A DNA stretch of 64,000 bases from Closterium sp. NIES-65 (GCA_948144175.1 CANXME010002540.1:124001-188000); one strand, 5' to 3'. Positions 27,001 to 40,079 are shown, numbered from the stretch's first letter. Notes: a model not told the origin generated them from the letters alone. Program-made: numbers and translations.

Positions 27001-30000
27001 CGGGCGCCACTCCTCTGTGGTGTGACTCGGGCGCCACTCCTCTGTGGTGTGACTCGGGGCGCCACTCTCCTCTGTGGTGTGACTCGGGCGCCACTGCCTT
27101 CTGTGGTGTGACTCGGGCGCCACTCCTCTGTGGTGTGACGTCGGGCGCCACTCCTCTGTGGTGTGACTCGGGCGCCACACCTCTGTGTGTGTGGACTTCG
27201 GGGCGCCACTCCTCTGTGGTGTGACTCGGGGCGCCACTCCTCTGTGGTGTGACTCGGGCGCCACATCCTCTGTGGTGTGACTCGGGGCGCACTCCTCTGT
27301 GGTGTGACTCGGGCGCCACTCCTCTGTGTGTGACTCGAGGCGCCACTCCTCTGTGGTGTGACTCGGGGCCCACTCCTCTGTGGTGTGACTCGAGGCGCCA
27401 CTCCTCTGTGTGTGACTCGGGGCGCCACTCCTCTGTGGTGTGACTCGGGCGCCACACCTCTGTGGTGTGACGCGGGCGCACTCCTCTGTGGTGTGACTCG
27501 GGCGCCACTCCTCTGTGGTGTGACTCGGGCTCCACTCGGGCGCCACTCTCTGTGGTGTGACTCGGGCGCCACTCCTCTGTGGTGTGACTCGGGCGCCACT
27601 ACCTCTGTGGTGTGACTCGGGCGCCACTCCTCTGTGGTGTGACTCGGGCGCCACTCCTCTGTGTGTGACTCGGGCGCCACTCCTCTGTGGTGTGACTCGG
27701 GCGCCACTCCTCTGTGGTGTGACTCGGGCGCCACATCCTCTGTGGTGTGACTCGGGCGCCACTCCCTGTGGTGTGACTCGGGCGCCACTCCTCTGTGTGT
27801 GACTCGGGCGCCACTCCTCTGAGGGTGTGACTCGGGCGCCACTCCTCTGTGGTGTGACTCGGGCGCCACTTCCTCTGTGGTGTGACTCGGGCGCCACACC
27901 TCTGTGGTGTGACTCGGGCGCCAACTCCTCTGTGGTGTGACTCGGGCGCCACTCCTCTGTGGTGTGACTCGGGCGCCACTCCTCTGTGGTGTGACTCGGG
28001 CGCCACTCCTCTGTGGTGTGACTCGGGCGGCCACTCCTCTGTGTGTGCTCGGAGCGCCACTCCTCTGTGGTGTGACTCGGGCGACACCTCCTCTGTGGTG
28101 TGACTCGGGCGCCACTCCTCTGTGGTGTGACTCGGGCGCCAAACTCTCTGTGGTGTGACTAGGGCGCCACTCCTCTGTGGTGTGACTCGGGAGCGCCACT
28201 CCTCTGTGGTGTGACTCGGGCGCCACTCCTCTGTGGTGTGACTCCGGGCGCCACTCCTCTGTTGGTGTGACTCGGGCGCCACTCCTCTGTGGTGTGACTC
28301 GGGCGCCACTCCTCTGTGGTGTGACTCGGGCGCCACTCCATCTGTGGTGTGACTCGGACTCGGGCGCCCACTCCTCTGTGGTGTGACTTCGGGCGCCACT
28401 TCCTCTGTGGTGTGACTCGGGGCGCCACTCCTCTGTGTGTGACTCGGGCGCCACTCCTCTGTGGTGTGACTCGGGCGCCACTCCTCTGTGGTGTGACTCG
28501 GGCGCCACTCCTCTGTGTGTTGACATCGGGCGCCACTTCCTCTGTGTGTGACTCGGGCCGTCCACTCATCTGTGGTGTGACTCGGGCGCCACTCCTCTGT
28601 GGTGTGACTCGGGCGCCACTCCTCTGTGGTGTGACTCGGGCGCCCGCTCCTCTGTGGTGTGACTCGGGCGCCACCCTCTGGGTGTGACTCGGGCGCCACT
28701 CCTCTGTGGTGTGACTCGGGCGCCACTCCTCTGTGGGTGTGACTCGGGCGCCAGCTCCTCTGTGTTGACTCGGGCGCCACTCCTCTGTGGTGTGACTCGG
28801 GCGCCACTCCCTCTGTGGTGTGACTCCGGGCGCCACTCCTCTGTGGTGTGACTCGGGCGCCACTCCTCTGTGGTGTGACCTCGGGCGCCACTCCTCTGTG
28901 GTGTGACTCGGGCGCCACTCTGGTTGTGACGTCGGGCGCACTCCTCTGTGGTGTGACTCGGGCGCCACTCCTCGTGTGTGTGACTCGGGCGCCACTCCTC
29001 TGTGGTGTGACTCGGGCGCCACTCCTCTGGGTGTGACTCGGCGCCACTCCTCTGTGGTGTGACTCGGCGCCACTCCTCTGTGGTGTGACTCGGCGCCACT
29101 TCTGTGTGTGACTCGGGCGCCACTCCTCTGTGGTTGACTCGGGCGCCACTCCTCTGTGGTGTGACTCGGGCGCCACTCCTCTGTGGTGTGACTTCGGGCG
29201 CACATCCTCTGTGGTGTGACTCGGGCGCCACTCCTCTGTGGTGTGACTCGGGCGCCACTCATCTGTGTGTGACTCGGGCGCCACTCCTCTGTGGTGTGAC
29301 TCGGGCGACACTCCTCTGTGGTGTGACTCGGGCGCCACTCTCTGTGGTGTGACTCGGGCGCCACTCCTCTGTGGTGTGGACTCTGGGCGCCACTCCTCTG
29401 TGGTGTGACTCGGTGCGCCACTCCTCTGTGGTGTGACTCGGTGCGCCACTCCTCTGTGGTGTGACTCGGGCGCCACTCCTCTGTGGGGTGACTCGGGCGC
29501 CACTCCTTGTGGTGTGACTCGGCGCCACTCCTCTGGGCTGTGACTCGGGCGCCACGCTCTGTGGTGTGACCTACGGGCGCCACTCCTCTGTGGTGTGACT
29601 CGGGCGCCACTCCTCTGTGGTGTGACTCGGGCGCCACTCCTCTGTGGTGTGACTCGGGCGCCACTCCTCTGTGGTGTGACTCGGGGCGCCACTCCTCTGT
29701 GGTGTGACTCGGGCGCCACTCCTCTGTGGGTGTGACTCGGCGCCACTCCTCTGTGGTGTGACTTCGGGGCGCCACTCCTCTGTGGTGTGACCGGGCGCCA
29801 CTCCTCTGTGGTGTGACCCTTTCGGGCGCGCACTCCTCTGGGGTGTACTCGGGCGCCACCCTCTGTGGTGTGACTCGGGCGCCACTCCTCTGTGGTGTGG
29901 ACTCGGGCGCCACTCCTCTGTGGTGTGACTCGGCGCCACTCCTCTGATGGGGTGACTCGGGCGCCACTATCCTCTGTGGTGTGACTCGGGCGCCACTCCT

Positions 30001-33000
30001 CTGTGGTGTGACTCGGGCGCCACTCTCTGTGGTGTGACTCGGGCGCCACTCCTCTGTGGTGTGACTCGGGCCACTCCTCTGTGGTGTGACTCGGCGCCAC
30101 TCCTCTGTGGTGTTGACTCGGGCGCCCACTCCTCTGTGAGTGTGACTCGGGGCGCACTCCTCTGTGGTGTGACTCAGGGCGCCACTCCTCTGTGGTGTGA
30201 CTCGGGCGCCACTCCTCTGTGGTGTGACTTCGGGCGCCACTCCTCTGTGGTGTGACTCGGGCGCCACTCCTCTGTGGTGTGACTTCGGGCGCCATTCCTC
30301 TGTGGTGTGACTCGGGCGCCACTCCCTCTGTGGTGTGACTCGGGCGCCACTCCTCTGATGGTGTGACTCGGGCGCCACTCCTCTGCGGTTGTGACTCGGC
30401 GCCACTCTCCTCTGCGGTGTGACTCGGGCGGCCACTCCTCTGTGGTGTGACTCGGGCGCCACTCCTCTGTGGTGTGACTCGGCGCCACTCCTCTGTGGTG
30501 TGACTCGGTTACTCCTCTTGTGGGGTGATCGTGCGCCACTTACCTCTGTGGTGTGACTCGGGCGCCAACTCCTCTGTGGTGTGACTAGGGCGCCACTCCT
30601 CTGTGGTGTGCCTCGGGCGCCCTACTCCTCTGTGGTGTGACTCGGGCGCCACTCCTCTGTGGTGTACTCGGGCGCCACTCCTCTGTGGTGTGACTCGGGC
30701 GCCACTCCTCTGCTGTGTGACTCGGGCGCCACTCCTCTGTGGTGTGAACTCGGGCGCCACTCCTCTGTGGTGTGACTCGGGCGCCACTCCTCTGTGGTGT
30801 GACTTCGGGCGGGGCGCAACTCCTCTGTGTGTGGACTCGGGCGCGCACTCCTCTGTGGTGTGGACTCGGCGCCACTCCTCTGTGGTTGTGACTCGGGCGC
30901 CACTCCTCTGATGGTGTGACTCGGGCGCCACTCCTCCTGGCGGTGGTGACTCGGGCGCCACTCCTCTGCGGTGTGACCTCGGGCGCCACATCCTCTGTGG
31001 TGTGACGCGCGGGCGCCACTGACTCTGTGGTGTGACTCGGACAGCCACTCCTCGGTGGTGTTGACTCGGAGCCGCCCACTATCCTACTGTGGTGTGACTC
31101 GGGCGCCACTCCTCGTGGTGTGACTCGGAGCGTCCATCCTCTGTGGTGTACTCGGGCCACCTGCCACTCTCTGTGGTGTGACTCGGCGCCACTACCTCTG
31201 TCGGTGGGGACTCGGGCGCCACTACACCTACCTCTGCTGGGTGTGAACTCGGGCGCCACTCCTCTGTGGTGTGATCAGGGCGCCACTCCTCTGTGGTGTG
31301 ACTCGGGCGCCAGCTCCTCTGTGGTGTGGACTCGGGCGCCACTCCTCTGCGTTGTGACTTACGGGCGCCACTCACTCTGTGGTGTGATCGGGCGCAACTC
31401 CTCTGTGGTGTGACTCAGGGCGCCACTACCTCGGTGGTGTGACTCGGGGCGCCACCTCCTCTGGTGGTGTGACTCGGGCGCAACTCCTCTGTGGTGTGAA
31501 CTCGGGCGCCACTTCCTCTGTGGTGTGACTTCGGGCGCCACGCTCTGTGGTGTGACTCGGGCGCCACGCCTCTGTGGTGTGACTCAGGCGCCACTCCTCT
31601 GTGTGTGACTCGGGCGCCACTCCTCTGTGGTGTGACTCGGGCGCCACCCCTCTGTGTGTGACTCGGGCGCCACTCCTCTGTGGTGTGACTCGGGCGCCAC
31701 TCCTCTGTGGTGTGACTCGGGCGCCACTCCTCTGTGTGTGACTCGGGCGCCACTCCTCTGTGGTGTGACTCGGGCGCCACTCCTCTGTGTGTGACTCGGG
31801 CGCCACTCCTCTGTGGTGTGACTCGGGCGCCACTCCTCTGTGGTGTGACTCGGGCGCCACTCCTCTGTGGTGTGACTCGGGCGCCACTCTGTGTGTGACT
31901 CGGGCGCCACTCCTCTGTGGTGTGACTCGGGCGCCACTCCTCTGTGGTGTGACTCGGGCGCCACTCCTCTGTGGTGTGACTCGGGCGCCACTCCTCTGTG
32001 GTGGCGCCACTCCTCTGTGTGTGACTCGGGCGCCACTCCTCTGTGTGTGACTCGGGCGCCACTCCTCTGTGTGTGACTGACTGGGCGCCACTTCCTCTGT
32101 GGTGTGACTCGGCCGCCACTCCTCTGTGGTGGTGACTCGGGCGCCACTCCTCTGTGGTGTGACTCCGGGGCCACTCATCTGTGGTGTGACTCGGGTGCCC
32201 TCATCTGTGGTGTGACATCGGGCGCCACTCCTCTGTGGTGTGACTCGGAGCGACACTACCTCTGTGGTGTGACTCGGGCGCCACTCCCCTGTGGTGTGAC
32301 TCGGCGCCACTCCTCTGTGGTGTGACTCGGGTGCCCATCCTTCTGTGGTGTGACTCGGGGCGCCACTCCTCTGTGGTGTGACTCGGGCGCCACTCCTCTG
32401 TGGTGTGACTCGGGCGCCACTCCTCTGTGGTGTGACTCAGGCGCCACTCCTCTGTGGTGTGACTCGGGCGCCACTCCTCTGTGGTGGCGACTCGGGCGCC
32501 ACTCCTCTGTGGTGTGACTCGGGCGCCACTCCTCTGTGGTGTGACTTGGGCGCCACTCCTCTGTGGTGTGACTCGGGCGCCACTTGCCTCTGTGGTGTGA
32601 CTCGGGCGCAACTCCTCTGTGGTGTGACTCGGGCGCCACTCCTCTGTGTGTGACTCGGGGCGCCACTTCCTCTGTGTGTGACTCGGCGCCACTCCTCTGA
32701 TGTGTGACTCGGGCGCCACTCCTCTGTGGTGTGACTCGGGCGCCACTCCTCTGTGGTGTGACTCGGGCGCCACTCCTCTGTGGTGTGACTCGGACGCCAC
32801 TCCTCTGTGGTGTGACTCGGGCGCCACCCCTCTGTGGTGTGACTCGGGCGCCACTCCTCTGTGGTGTGACTCGGGCGCCACTCCTCTGTGGTGTGACTCG
32901 GGCGCCACTCCTCTGTGGTGTGACTCGGGCGCCACTCCTCTGTGGTGTGACTCGGGCGCCACTCCTCTGTGGTGTGACTCGGGCGCCACTCCTCTGTGGT

Positions 33001-33900
33001 GTGACTCGGGCGCCACTCCTCTGTGGTGTGACTCGGGCGCCACTCCTCTGTGGTGTGACTCGGGCGCCACTCCTCTGTGGTGTGACTCGGGCGCCACTCC
33101 TCTGTGGTGTGACTCTGGCCCCACTCCTCTGTGATGTGACTCGGGCGCCACTCCTCTGTGGTGTGACTCGGGCGCCACTCCTCTGTGGTGTGACTCGGGC
33201 GCCACTCCTCTGTGGTGTGACTCGAGCGCCCACTCTCATGTGGTGTGACTCGGGCCGCCACTCCTCTGTGGTGTGACTCGGGGCGCCTTCCTCTGTGGTG
33301 GTGACTCGGGCGCCACTCCTCTGTGGTGTGACTCGGGCGCCACTCCTCGTGGTGTGACTCGGGCGCCACTCTCCTCTGTGAGGTGTGACTCGGGCGCCAC
33401 TCCTCTGCGGTGTGACTCGGGCGCCACTTCCTCTGTCGTGTGACTCGGGCGCCACTCCTCTGTGGTGTGACTCAGGATGCACTCCCTCCGTGGTGTGACT
33501 TCGTGGCGCCACTCCTCTGTGGTGTGACTCGGGTTACTCCTCTGTGGTGGTCACTCGTGGCGCCACTCCTCTGTGGTGTGACTCGGCGCCACTCCTCTGT
33601 GGTGTGACTCGGGCGCCACTCCTCTGCGGTGTGACTCGGGCGCCCCTCCTCTTGGGTGACTCGGGCTCCACTCCTCTGTGTGTGACTCGGGCGCCACTCC
33701 TCTGTGGTGTGACTCAGGGCGCCACTCCTCTGCGGTGTGACTCGGGCGCCACTCCTCTCTGGTGTGACTCGGGGCTCCACTCCTCTGTGGTGGTGACTCG
33801 GGCGCCACTCCTCTGTGGTGTGACTCGGGCGCCACTCCTCTGTGTGTGACTCGGGCGCAACTCCTCTGTGGTGTGACTCGGGCGCCTTCCTCTGTGGTGT
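21100..33900. repeat. Indel-rich stretch of the 27-bp satellite
   Basis: The 27-bp satellite continues, but many units carry single-base insertions or deletions, mostly in or next to G, C or T runs (CTCGGGGCG, CTTCGGG, CCTCGGG, CTCGGCGCC, GTGGTTGTG). Density is highest at about 28-31.5 kb. Unusual larger events include a unit with GGCCTCAAGGGGCAG at about 22840 and one with CGCAACCTTACACTCC at about 23853. A cleaner patch at about 31550-32080 contains the same GTGGTGGCGCC marker seen at 34489 and 35253. Low consensus quality in unpolished long reads is the most likely cause; real decay is possible. Unit order here should not be trusted. Confidence 0.75.
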
Positions 33901-34530
33901 GACTTGGGCGCCACTCCTCTGCGGTGTGACTCGGGCGCCACTCCTCTCTGGTGTGACTCGGGCTCCACTCCTCTGTGGTGTGACTCGGGCGCCACTCCTC
34001 TGTGGTGTGACTCGGGCGCCACTCCTCTGTGGTGTGACTCGGGCGCAACTCCTCTGTGGTGTGACTCGGGCGCTACTCCTCAGTGGTGTGACTCGGGCGC
34101 CACTCCTCGATGGTGTGACTCGGGCGCCACTCCTCTGCGGTGTGACTCGGGCGCCACTCCTCTGCGGTGTGACTCGGGCGCCACTCCTCTGCGGTGTGAC
34201 TCGGGCGCCACTCCTCTGTGGTGTGACTCGGACGCCACTCCTCCGTGGTGTGACTCGGGCGCCACTCCTCTGTGGTGTGACTCGGGTTACTCCTCTGTGG
34301 TGTGACTCGGGCGCCACTCCTCTGTGGTGTGACTCGGGCGCCACTCCTCTGTGGTGTGACTCGGGCGCCACTCCTCTGCGGTGTGACTCGGGCGCCACTC
34401 CTCTCTGGTGTGACTCGGGCTCCACTCCTCTGTGGTGTGACTCGGGCGCCACTCCTCTGTGGTGTGACTCGGGCGCCACTCCTCTGTGGTGGCGCCACTC
34501 CTCTGTGTGTGACTCGGGCGCCACTCCTCT

Positions 34531-37500
34531 GTGTGTGACTCGGGCGCCACTCCTCTGTGTGTGACTCAGGCGCCACTCCTCTGGTGTGACTCGGGCGCCA
34601 CTCCTCTGTGGTGTGACTCGGCCGCCACTCCTCTGTGGTGTGACTCGGGCGCCACTCCTCTGTGGTGTGACTCGGGCGCAACTCCTCTGTGGTGTGACTC
34701 GGGCGCCTTCCTCTGTGGTGTGACTCGGGCGCCACTCCTCTGTGGTGTGACTCGGGCGCCACTCCTCGATGGTGTGACTCGGGCGCCACTCCTCTGCGGT
34801 GTGACTCGGGCGCCACTCCTCTGCGGTGTGACTCGGGCGCCACTCCTCTGCGGTGTGACTCGGGCGCCACTCCTCTATGGTGTGACTCGGACGCCACTCC
34901 TCCGTGGTGTGACTCGGGCGCCACTCCTCTGTGGTGTGACTCGGGTTACTCCTCTGTGGTGTGACTCGGGCGCCACTCCTCTGTGGTGTGACTCGGGCGC
35001 CACTCCTCTGTGGTGTGACTCGGGCGCCACTCCTCTGCGGTGTGACTCGGGCGCCACTCCTCTCTGGTGTGACTCGGGCTCCACTCCTCTGTGGTGTGAC
35101 TCGGGCGCCACTCCTCTGTGGTGTGACTCGGGCGCCACTCCTCTGCGGTGTGACTCGGGCGCCACTCCTCTGTGTGTGACTCGGGCGCCACTCCTCTGTT
35201 GTGTGACTCGGGCGCCACTCCTCTGTGGTGTGACTCGGGCGCCACTCCTCTGTGGTGGCGCCACTCCTCTGTGTGTGACTCGGGCGCCACTCCTCTGTGT
35301 GTGACTCGGGCGCCACTCCTCTGTGTGTGACTCAGGCGCCACTCCTCTGGTGTGACTGGGGCGCCACTCCTCTGTGGTGTGACTCGGCCGCCACTCCTCT
35401 GTGGTGTGACTCGGGCGCCACTCCTCTGTGGTGTGACTCCGGGGCCACTCATCTGTGGTGTGACTCGGGTGGCCACTCATCTGTGGTGTGACTCGGGCGC
35501 CACTCCTCTGTGGTGTGACTCGGGCGACACTCCTCTGTGGTGTGACTCGGGCGCCACTCCCCTGTGTGTGACTCGGGCGCCACTCCTCTGTGGTGTGACT
35601 CAGGTGCCACTCCTCTGTGGTGTGACTCGGGCGCCACTCCTCTGTGGTGTGACTCGGGCGCCACTCCTCTGTGGTGTGACTCGGGCGCCACTCCTCTGTG
35701 GTGTGACTCAGGCGCCACTCCTCTGTGGTGTGACTCGGGCGCCACTCCTCTGTGGTGCGACTCGGGCGCCACTCCTCTGTGGTGTGACTCGGGCGCCACT
35801 CCTCTGTGGTGTGACTTGGGCGCCACTCCTCTGTGGTGTGACTCGGGCGCCACTCCTCTGTGGTGTGACTCGGGCGCAACTCCTCTGTGGTGTGACTCGG
35901 GCGCCACTCCTCTGTGGTGTGACTCGGGCGCCACTCCTCTGTGGTGTGACTCGGGCGCCACTCCTCTATGGTGTGACTCGGGCGCCACTCCTCTGTGGTG
36001 TGACTCGGGCGCCACTCCTCTGTGGTGTGACTCGGGCGCAACTCCTCTGTGGTGTGACTCGGGCGCCACTCCTCTGTGGTGTGACTCGGGCGCCACTCCT
36101 CTGTGGTGTGACTCGGGCGCCACTTCTCTGTGGTGTGACTCGGGCGCCACTCCTCTGTGGTGTGACTCGGGCGCCACTCCTCTGTGGTGTGACTCGGGCG
36201 CCACTCCTCTGTGGTGTGACTCGGGCGCCACTCCTCTCTGGTGTGACTCGGGCGCCACTCCTCTTTGGTGTGACTCGGGCTCCACTCCTCTGTGGTGTGA
36301 CTCGGGCGCCACTCCTCTGTGGTGTGACTCGGGCGCCACTCCTCTGTGGTGTGACTCCGGCGCCACTCCTGTAGTGTGATTCGGGCGCCACTCCTCTGTG
36401 GTGTGACTCGGGCGCCACTCCTCTGTGGTGTGACTCGGGCGCCACTCCTCTGTGTGTGACTCGGGCGCCACTCCTCTGTGTGTGACTCGGGCGCCACTCC
36501 TCTGTGTGTGACTCAGGCGCCACTCCTCTGGTGTGACTCGGGCGCCACTCCTCTGTGGTGTGACTCGGCCGCCACTCCTCTGTGGTGTGACTCGGGCGCC
36601 ACTCCTCTGTGGTGTGACTCGGGGGCCACTCATCTGTGGTGTGACTCGGGTGCCACTCATCTGTGGTGTGACTCGGGCGCCACTCCTCTGTGGTGTGACT
36701 CGGGCGACACTCCTCTGTGGTGTGACTCGGGCGCCACTCCCCTGTGTGTGACTCGGGCGCCACTCCTCTGTGGTGTGACTCAGGTGCCACTCCTCTGTGG
36801 TGTGACTCGGGCACCACTCCTCTGTGGTGTGACTCGGGCGCCACTCCTCTGTGGTGTGACTCGGGCGCCACTCCTCTGTGGTGTGACTCAGGCGCCACTC
36901 CTCTGAGGTGTGACTCGGGCGCCACTCCTCTGTGGTGCGACTCGGGCGCCACTCCTCTGTGGTGTGACTCGGGCGCCACTCCTCTGGTGTGTGACTTGGG
37001 CGCCACTCCTCTGTGGTGTGACTCGGGCGCCACTCATCTGTGGTGTGACTCGGGCGCAACTCCTCTGTGGTGTGACTCGGGCGCCACTCCTCTGTGGTGT
37101 GACTCGGGCGCCACTCCTCTGTGGTGTGACTCGGGCGCCACTCCTCTGTGGTGTGACTCGGGCGCCACTCCTCTGTGGTGTGACTCGGGCGCCACTCCTC
37201 TGTGGTGTGACTCGGGCGCAACTCCTCTGTGGTGTGACTCGGGCGCCACTCCTCTGTGGTGTGACTCGGGCGCCACTCCTCTGTGGTGTGACTCGGGCGC
37301 CACTTCTCTGTGGTGTGACTCGGGCGCCACTCCTCTGTGGTGTGACTCGGGCGCCACTCCTCTGTGGTGTGACTCGGGCGCCACTCCTCTGTGGTGTGAC
37401 TCGGGCGCCACTCCTCTGTGGTGTGACTCGGGCGCAACTCCTCTGTGGTGTGACTCGGGCGCCACTCCTCTTTGGTGTGACTCGGGCGCCACTCCTCTGT

Positions 37501-37586
37501 GGTGTGACTCGGGCGCCACTCCTCTGTGGTGTGACTCGGGCGCCACTCCTCTGTGGTGTGACTCGGGCGCCACTCCTGTAGTGTGA
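34531..37586. repeat. Higher-order repeat, about 1180-bp period
   Basis: A marker series (26-bp unit, TGACTCAGGCG, a shortened CCTCTGGTGTGAC unit, then CTCGGCCGCC) starts at 34531, 35297 and 36478. The last two copies are 1181 bp apart and stay in register through the CCCCTGTGTGTG marker (1180 bp apart, near 35561 and 36741). Both end with a shortened unit reading CTCCTGTAGTGTGATTC at about 36370 and 37577, where the offset has grown by one unit to 1207 bp. The 34531 copy is shorter. Confidence 0.8.
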
Positions 37587-39093
37587 TTCGGGCGCCACTC
37601 CTCTGTGGTGTGACTCGGGCGCCACTCCTCTGTGGTGTGACTCGGGCGCCACTCCTCTGTGGTGTGACTCGGGCGCCACTCCTCTGTGGTGTGACTCGGG
37701 CGCCACTCCTCTGTGGTGTGACTCGGGCGCCACTCCGCTGTGGTGTGACTCGGGCGCCACTCCTCTGTGGTGTGACTCGGGCGCCACTCCTCTGTGGTGT
37801 GACTCGGGCGCCACTCCTCTGTGGTGTGACTCAGTCGCCTCTCCTCTGTGGTGTGACTCGGGCGCCACTCCTTTGTGGTGTGACGCGGGCGCCACTCCTC
37901 TGTGTGTGAGTCGGGTGCCACTCCTCTGTGGTGTGACTCGGGCGCCACTCCTCTGTGGTGTGACTTGGGCGCCACTCCGCTGTGGTGTGACTCGGGCGCC
38001 ACTCCTCTGTGGTGTGACTCGGTCGCCACTCCTCTGTGGTGTGACTCGGGCGCCACTCCTCTGTGGTGTGACTCGGGCGCCACTCCTCTGTGTCTGACTC
38101 GGGCGCCGCTCCTCTGTGGTGTGACTCGGGCGCCACTCCTCTGTGTGTGACTCCGGCGCCACTCCTCTGTGGTGTGACTCGGGCGCCACTCCTCTGTGGT
38201 GTGACTCGGGCGCCACTCCGCTGTGGTGTGACTCGGGCGCCACTCCTCTGTGTTTTCACTCGGGCGCCACTCCTCTGTGGTGTGACTCGGGCGCCACTCC
38301 TCTGTGGTGTGAGTCGGGCGCCACTCCTCTGTGGTGTGACTCGGGCGCCACCCCTCTGTGGTGTGACTCGGTCGCCTCTCCTCTGTGGTGTGACTCGGGC
38401 GCCACTCCTCTGTGGTGTGACTCGGGCGCCACTCCTCTGTGGTGTGACTCGGGCGCCACTCCTCTGTGGTGTGACTTGGGCGCCACTCCTCTGTGGTGTG
38501 ACTCGGGCGCCACTCCTCTGTGCTGTGACTAGGGCGCCACTCCTCTGTGGTGTGATTCGGGCGCCACTCCTCTGTGGTGTGACTCGGGCGCCACTCCTCT
38601 ATGGTGTGACTCGGGCGCCACTCCTCTGTGGTGTGACTCGGGCGCCACTCCTCTGTAGTGTGAGTCGGGCGACACTCCTCTGTGGTGTGACTCGGGCGCC
38701 ACTCCTCTGTGGTGTGACTCGGGCGCCACTCCTCTGTGGTGTGACTCGGGCGCCACTGCTCTGTGGTGTGACTCGGGCGCCACTCCTCTGTGGTGTGACT
38801 CGGGCGCCACTGCTCTGTGGTGTGACTCGGGCGCCACTCCTCTGTGGTGTGACTCGGGCGCCACTCCTCTGTGGTGTGACTCGGGCGCCACTCCTCTGTG
38901 GTGTGACTCGGGCGCCACTCCTCTGTGGTGTGACTCGGGCGCCACTCATCTCTGGTGTGACTCGGGCGCCACTCCTCTGTGGTGTGAGTCGGGCGCCACT
39001 CCTCTGTTGTGTGACTCGGGCGCCACTCCTCTGTGGTGTGACTCGGGCGCCACTCCTCTGTGTGTGACTCGGGCGCCACTCCTCTGTGGTGTG

Positions 39094-39098
39094 AGTCG
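39094..39098 (+). repeat. Target-site duplication AGTCG, left copy
   Basis: AGTCG lies immediately before the TG that opens the left LTR and is repeated immediately after the CA that closes the right LTR (45993-45997). Five bases is the usual size for copia insertions. Rejoining the flanks gives GTGAGTCGGGC, a normal satellite variant, so the element inserted into an existing array. Confidence 0.95.
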
Positions 39099-40061
39099 TG
39101 TCAACCGGAGTTGGGTATTGGCCCCGTCCTCGCTTGGGCGGAGCCGACTTCGTGGTCGGGTGTGAGGGGAGCAGCCGACCTGCAGCACTGGGTGAGCTGG
39201 TCGACGAGGAGGTGGACCTGCACGGGGGACCAGTGCACGGGCGCCGACTTCAGGATGGCGCCGACTTCAGGGAGGTCGACTTGGGAGTCGACCTGCGGAG
39301 CACGTCAACTTGGTAAAGCCGACTTCGGCGGTCGGCTAACGGACTGCTGGTCGACGAGGAGCAGGTCGACCAGGAGTACTGGTCGACGTGGAGCTGGTCG
39401 ACCAGAGGGGACGTCGACCTGGAGGAGGTCAACGTGGAGGTGGTCTTCGACTTGGGAGGTCGACGGGCACGAACGGGAGCTGCTGGTCGACGCGGTTGCC
39501 TGGTCGACCAGGTTACCTGGGTGACGAAGTGCTGCGGAGGAGTGCGACGGTCGCCCAGGCGAAGTTGGCGAGCCCGACCTCGGTGGTGGTATCCCGAGGT
39601 CGTCGTGGCGGATCAGAGGCAGTCGTCAGCTTGAGGTTGACGTTGCGTGTGCGCTGTGCAGGTGACGAGACTCTGCACACCAATCATCTGCGCGCAATTG
39701 CGAAGCAGGGTGCACTGGTGTCTTACGTGAGCAACGCTGTCACGCCGTCAACCTGCGACGTTGGCACGCCGTCGACTTTGCCTTGCTGGAGCGCGGTCGA
39801 CCAAGTCGTGCTGGAACACGGTCGACGAAGCTGCGCTGGCAGTTGGCCGACCTGAATGCTTGCTCTGATGTAGTCTTGCTATGCCAACTTCATTGTACCA
39901 TTGTTCTGAACTTTTCCTAGTGGAACTCTTGCCAATTTTTTCCCCGTGAACTAGCAAGTAGTGTGCACACAAGGAAACGACTAAGTGAACAAACGCAGAG
40001 ATCACACGAGCACACGTGCCTAGCCCGTAGTCTAGCTCCCGTTGCAGCAGTTATCTCCGCA
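39099..40061 (+). repeat. 5' LTR of the nested copia element
   Basis: This 963-bp LTR opens with TGTCAACCGGAG and ends with TTATCTCCGCA, with the canonical TG...CA termini. The first half is GC-rich and holds a dense cluster of the palindrome GTCGAC: I count 14 in the LTR, about 11 of them within roughly 39195-39510. A more AT-rich part at about 39855-39985 probably holds the transcription-start or polyadenylation region. I see no convincing TATA box. Confidence 0.95.
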
Positions 40062-40079
40062 TGGTGCGGTGAGCGTGGA
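40062..40079 (+). other. Candidate primer-binding site
   Basis: The base after the LTR starts TGGTGCGGTGAGCGTGG. TGG directly after the CA terminus is expected, because it pairs with the CCA end of a tRNA. The sequence is not the common plant copia site for initiator Met-tRNA (TGGTATCAGAGC), and I cannot name the tRNA. The position supports the call more than the sequence does. Confidence 0.55.

Larger units (their letters stand above)
1562..39098. repeat. 27-bp satellite array, left part
   Basis: This is a tandem array of a 27-bp unit, TGTGACTCGGGCG then CCACTCCTCTGTGG, about 1,390 copies. Each unit has the palindrome GGCGCC and two CpG sites. A common length variant of 26 bp reads CTGTGTGTGAC instead of CTGTGGTGTGAC. 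Because 27 is divisible by 3, most frames stay open: plus-strand frames read CDSGATPLW and VTRAPLLCG, the third plus frame has a TGA in every unit, and all three minus frames are open (GVAPESHHR, EEWRPSHTT, QRSGARVTP). Orientation is constant throughout. I saw no gene, RNA gene or other mobile element inside it. It is probably heterochromatic satellite DNA; whether it is centromeric, pericentromeric or subtelomeric cannot be told from sequence. Confidence 0.97.

Noticed and set aside
1562-39098. CRISPR-like regular repeat
   Set aside because: Repeats are directly adjacent with no unique spacers, and the context is a eukaryotic retrotransposon.
39855-39985. TATA box and exact transcription start in the LTR
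   Set aside because: The region is AT-richer than its surroundings but I found no convincing TATA element, so no promoter site is called.
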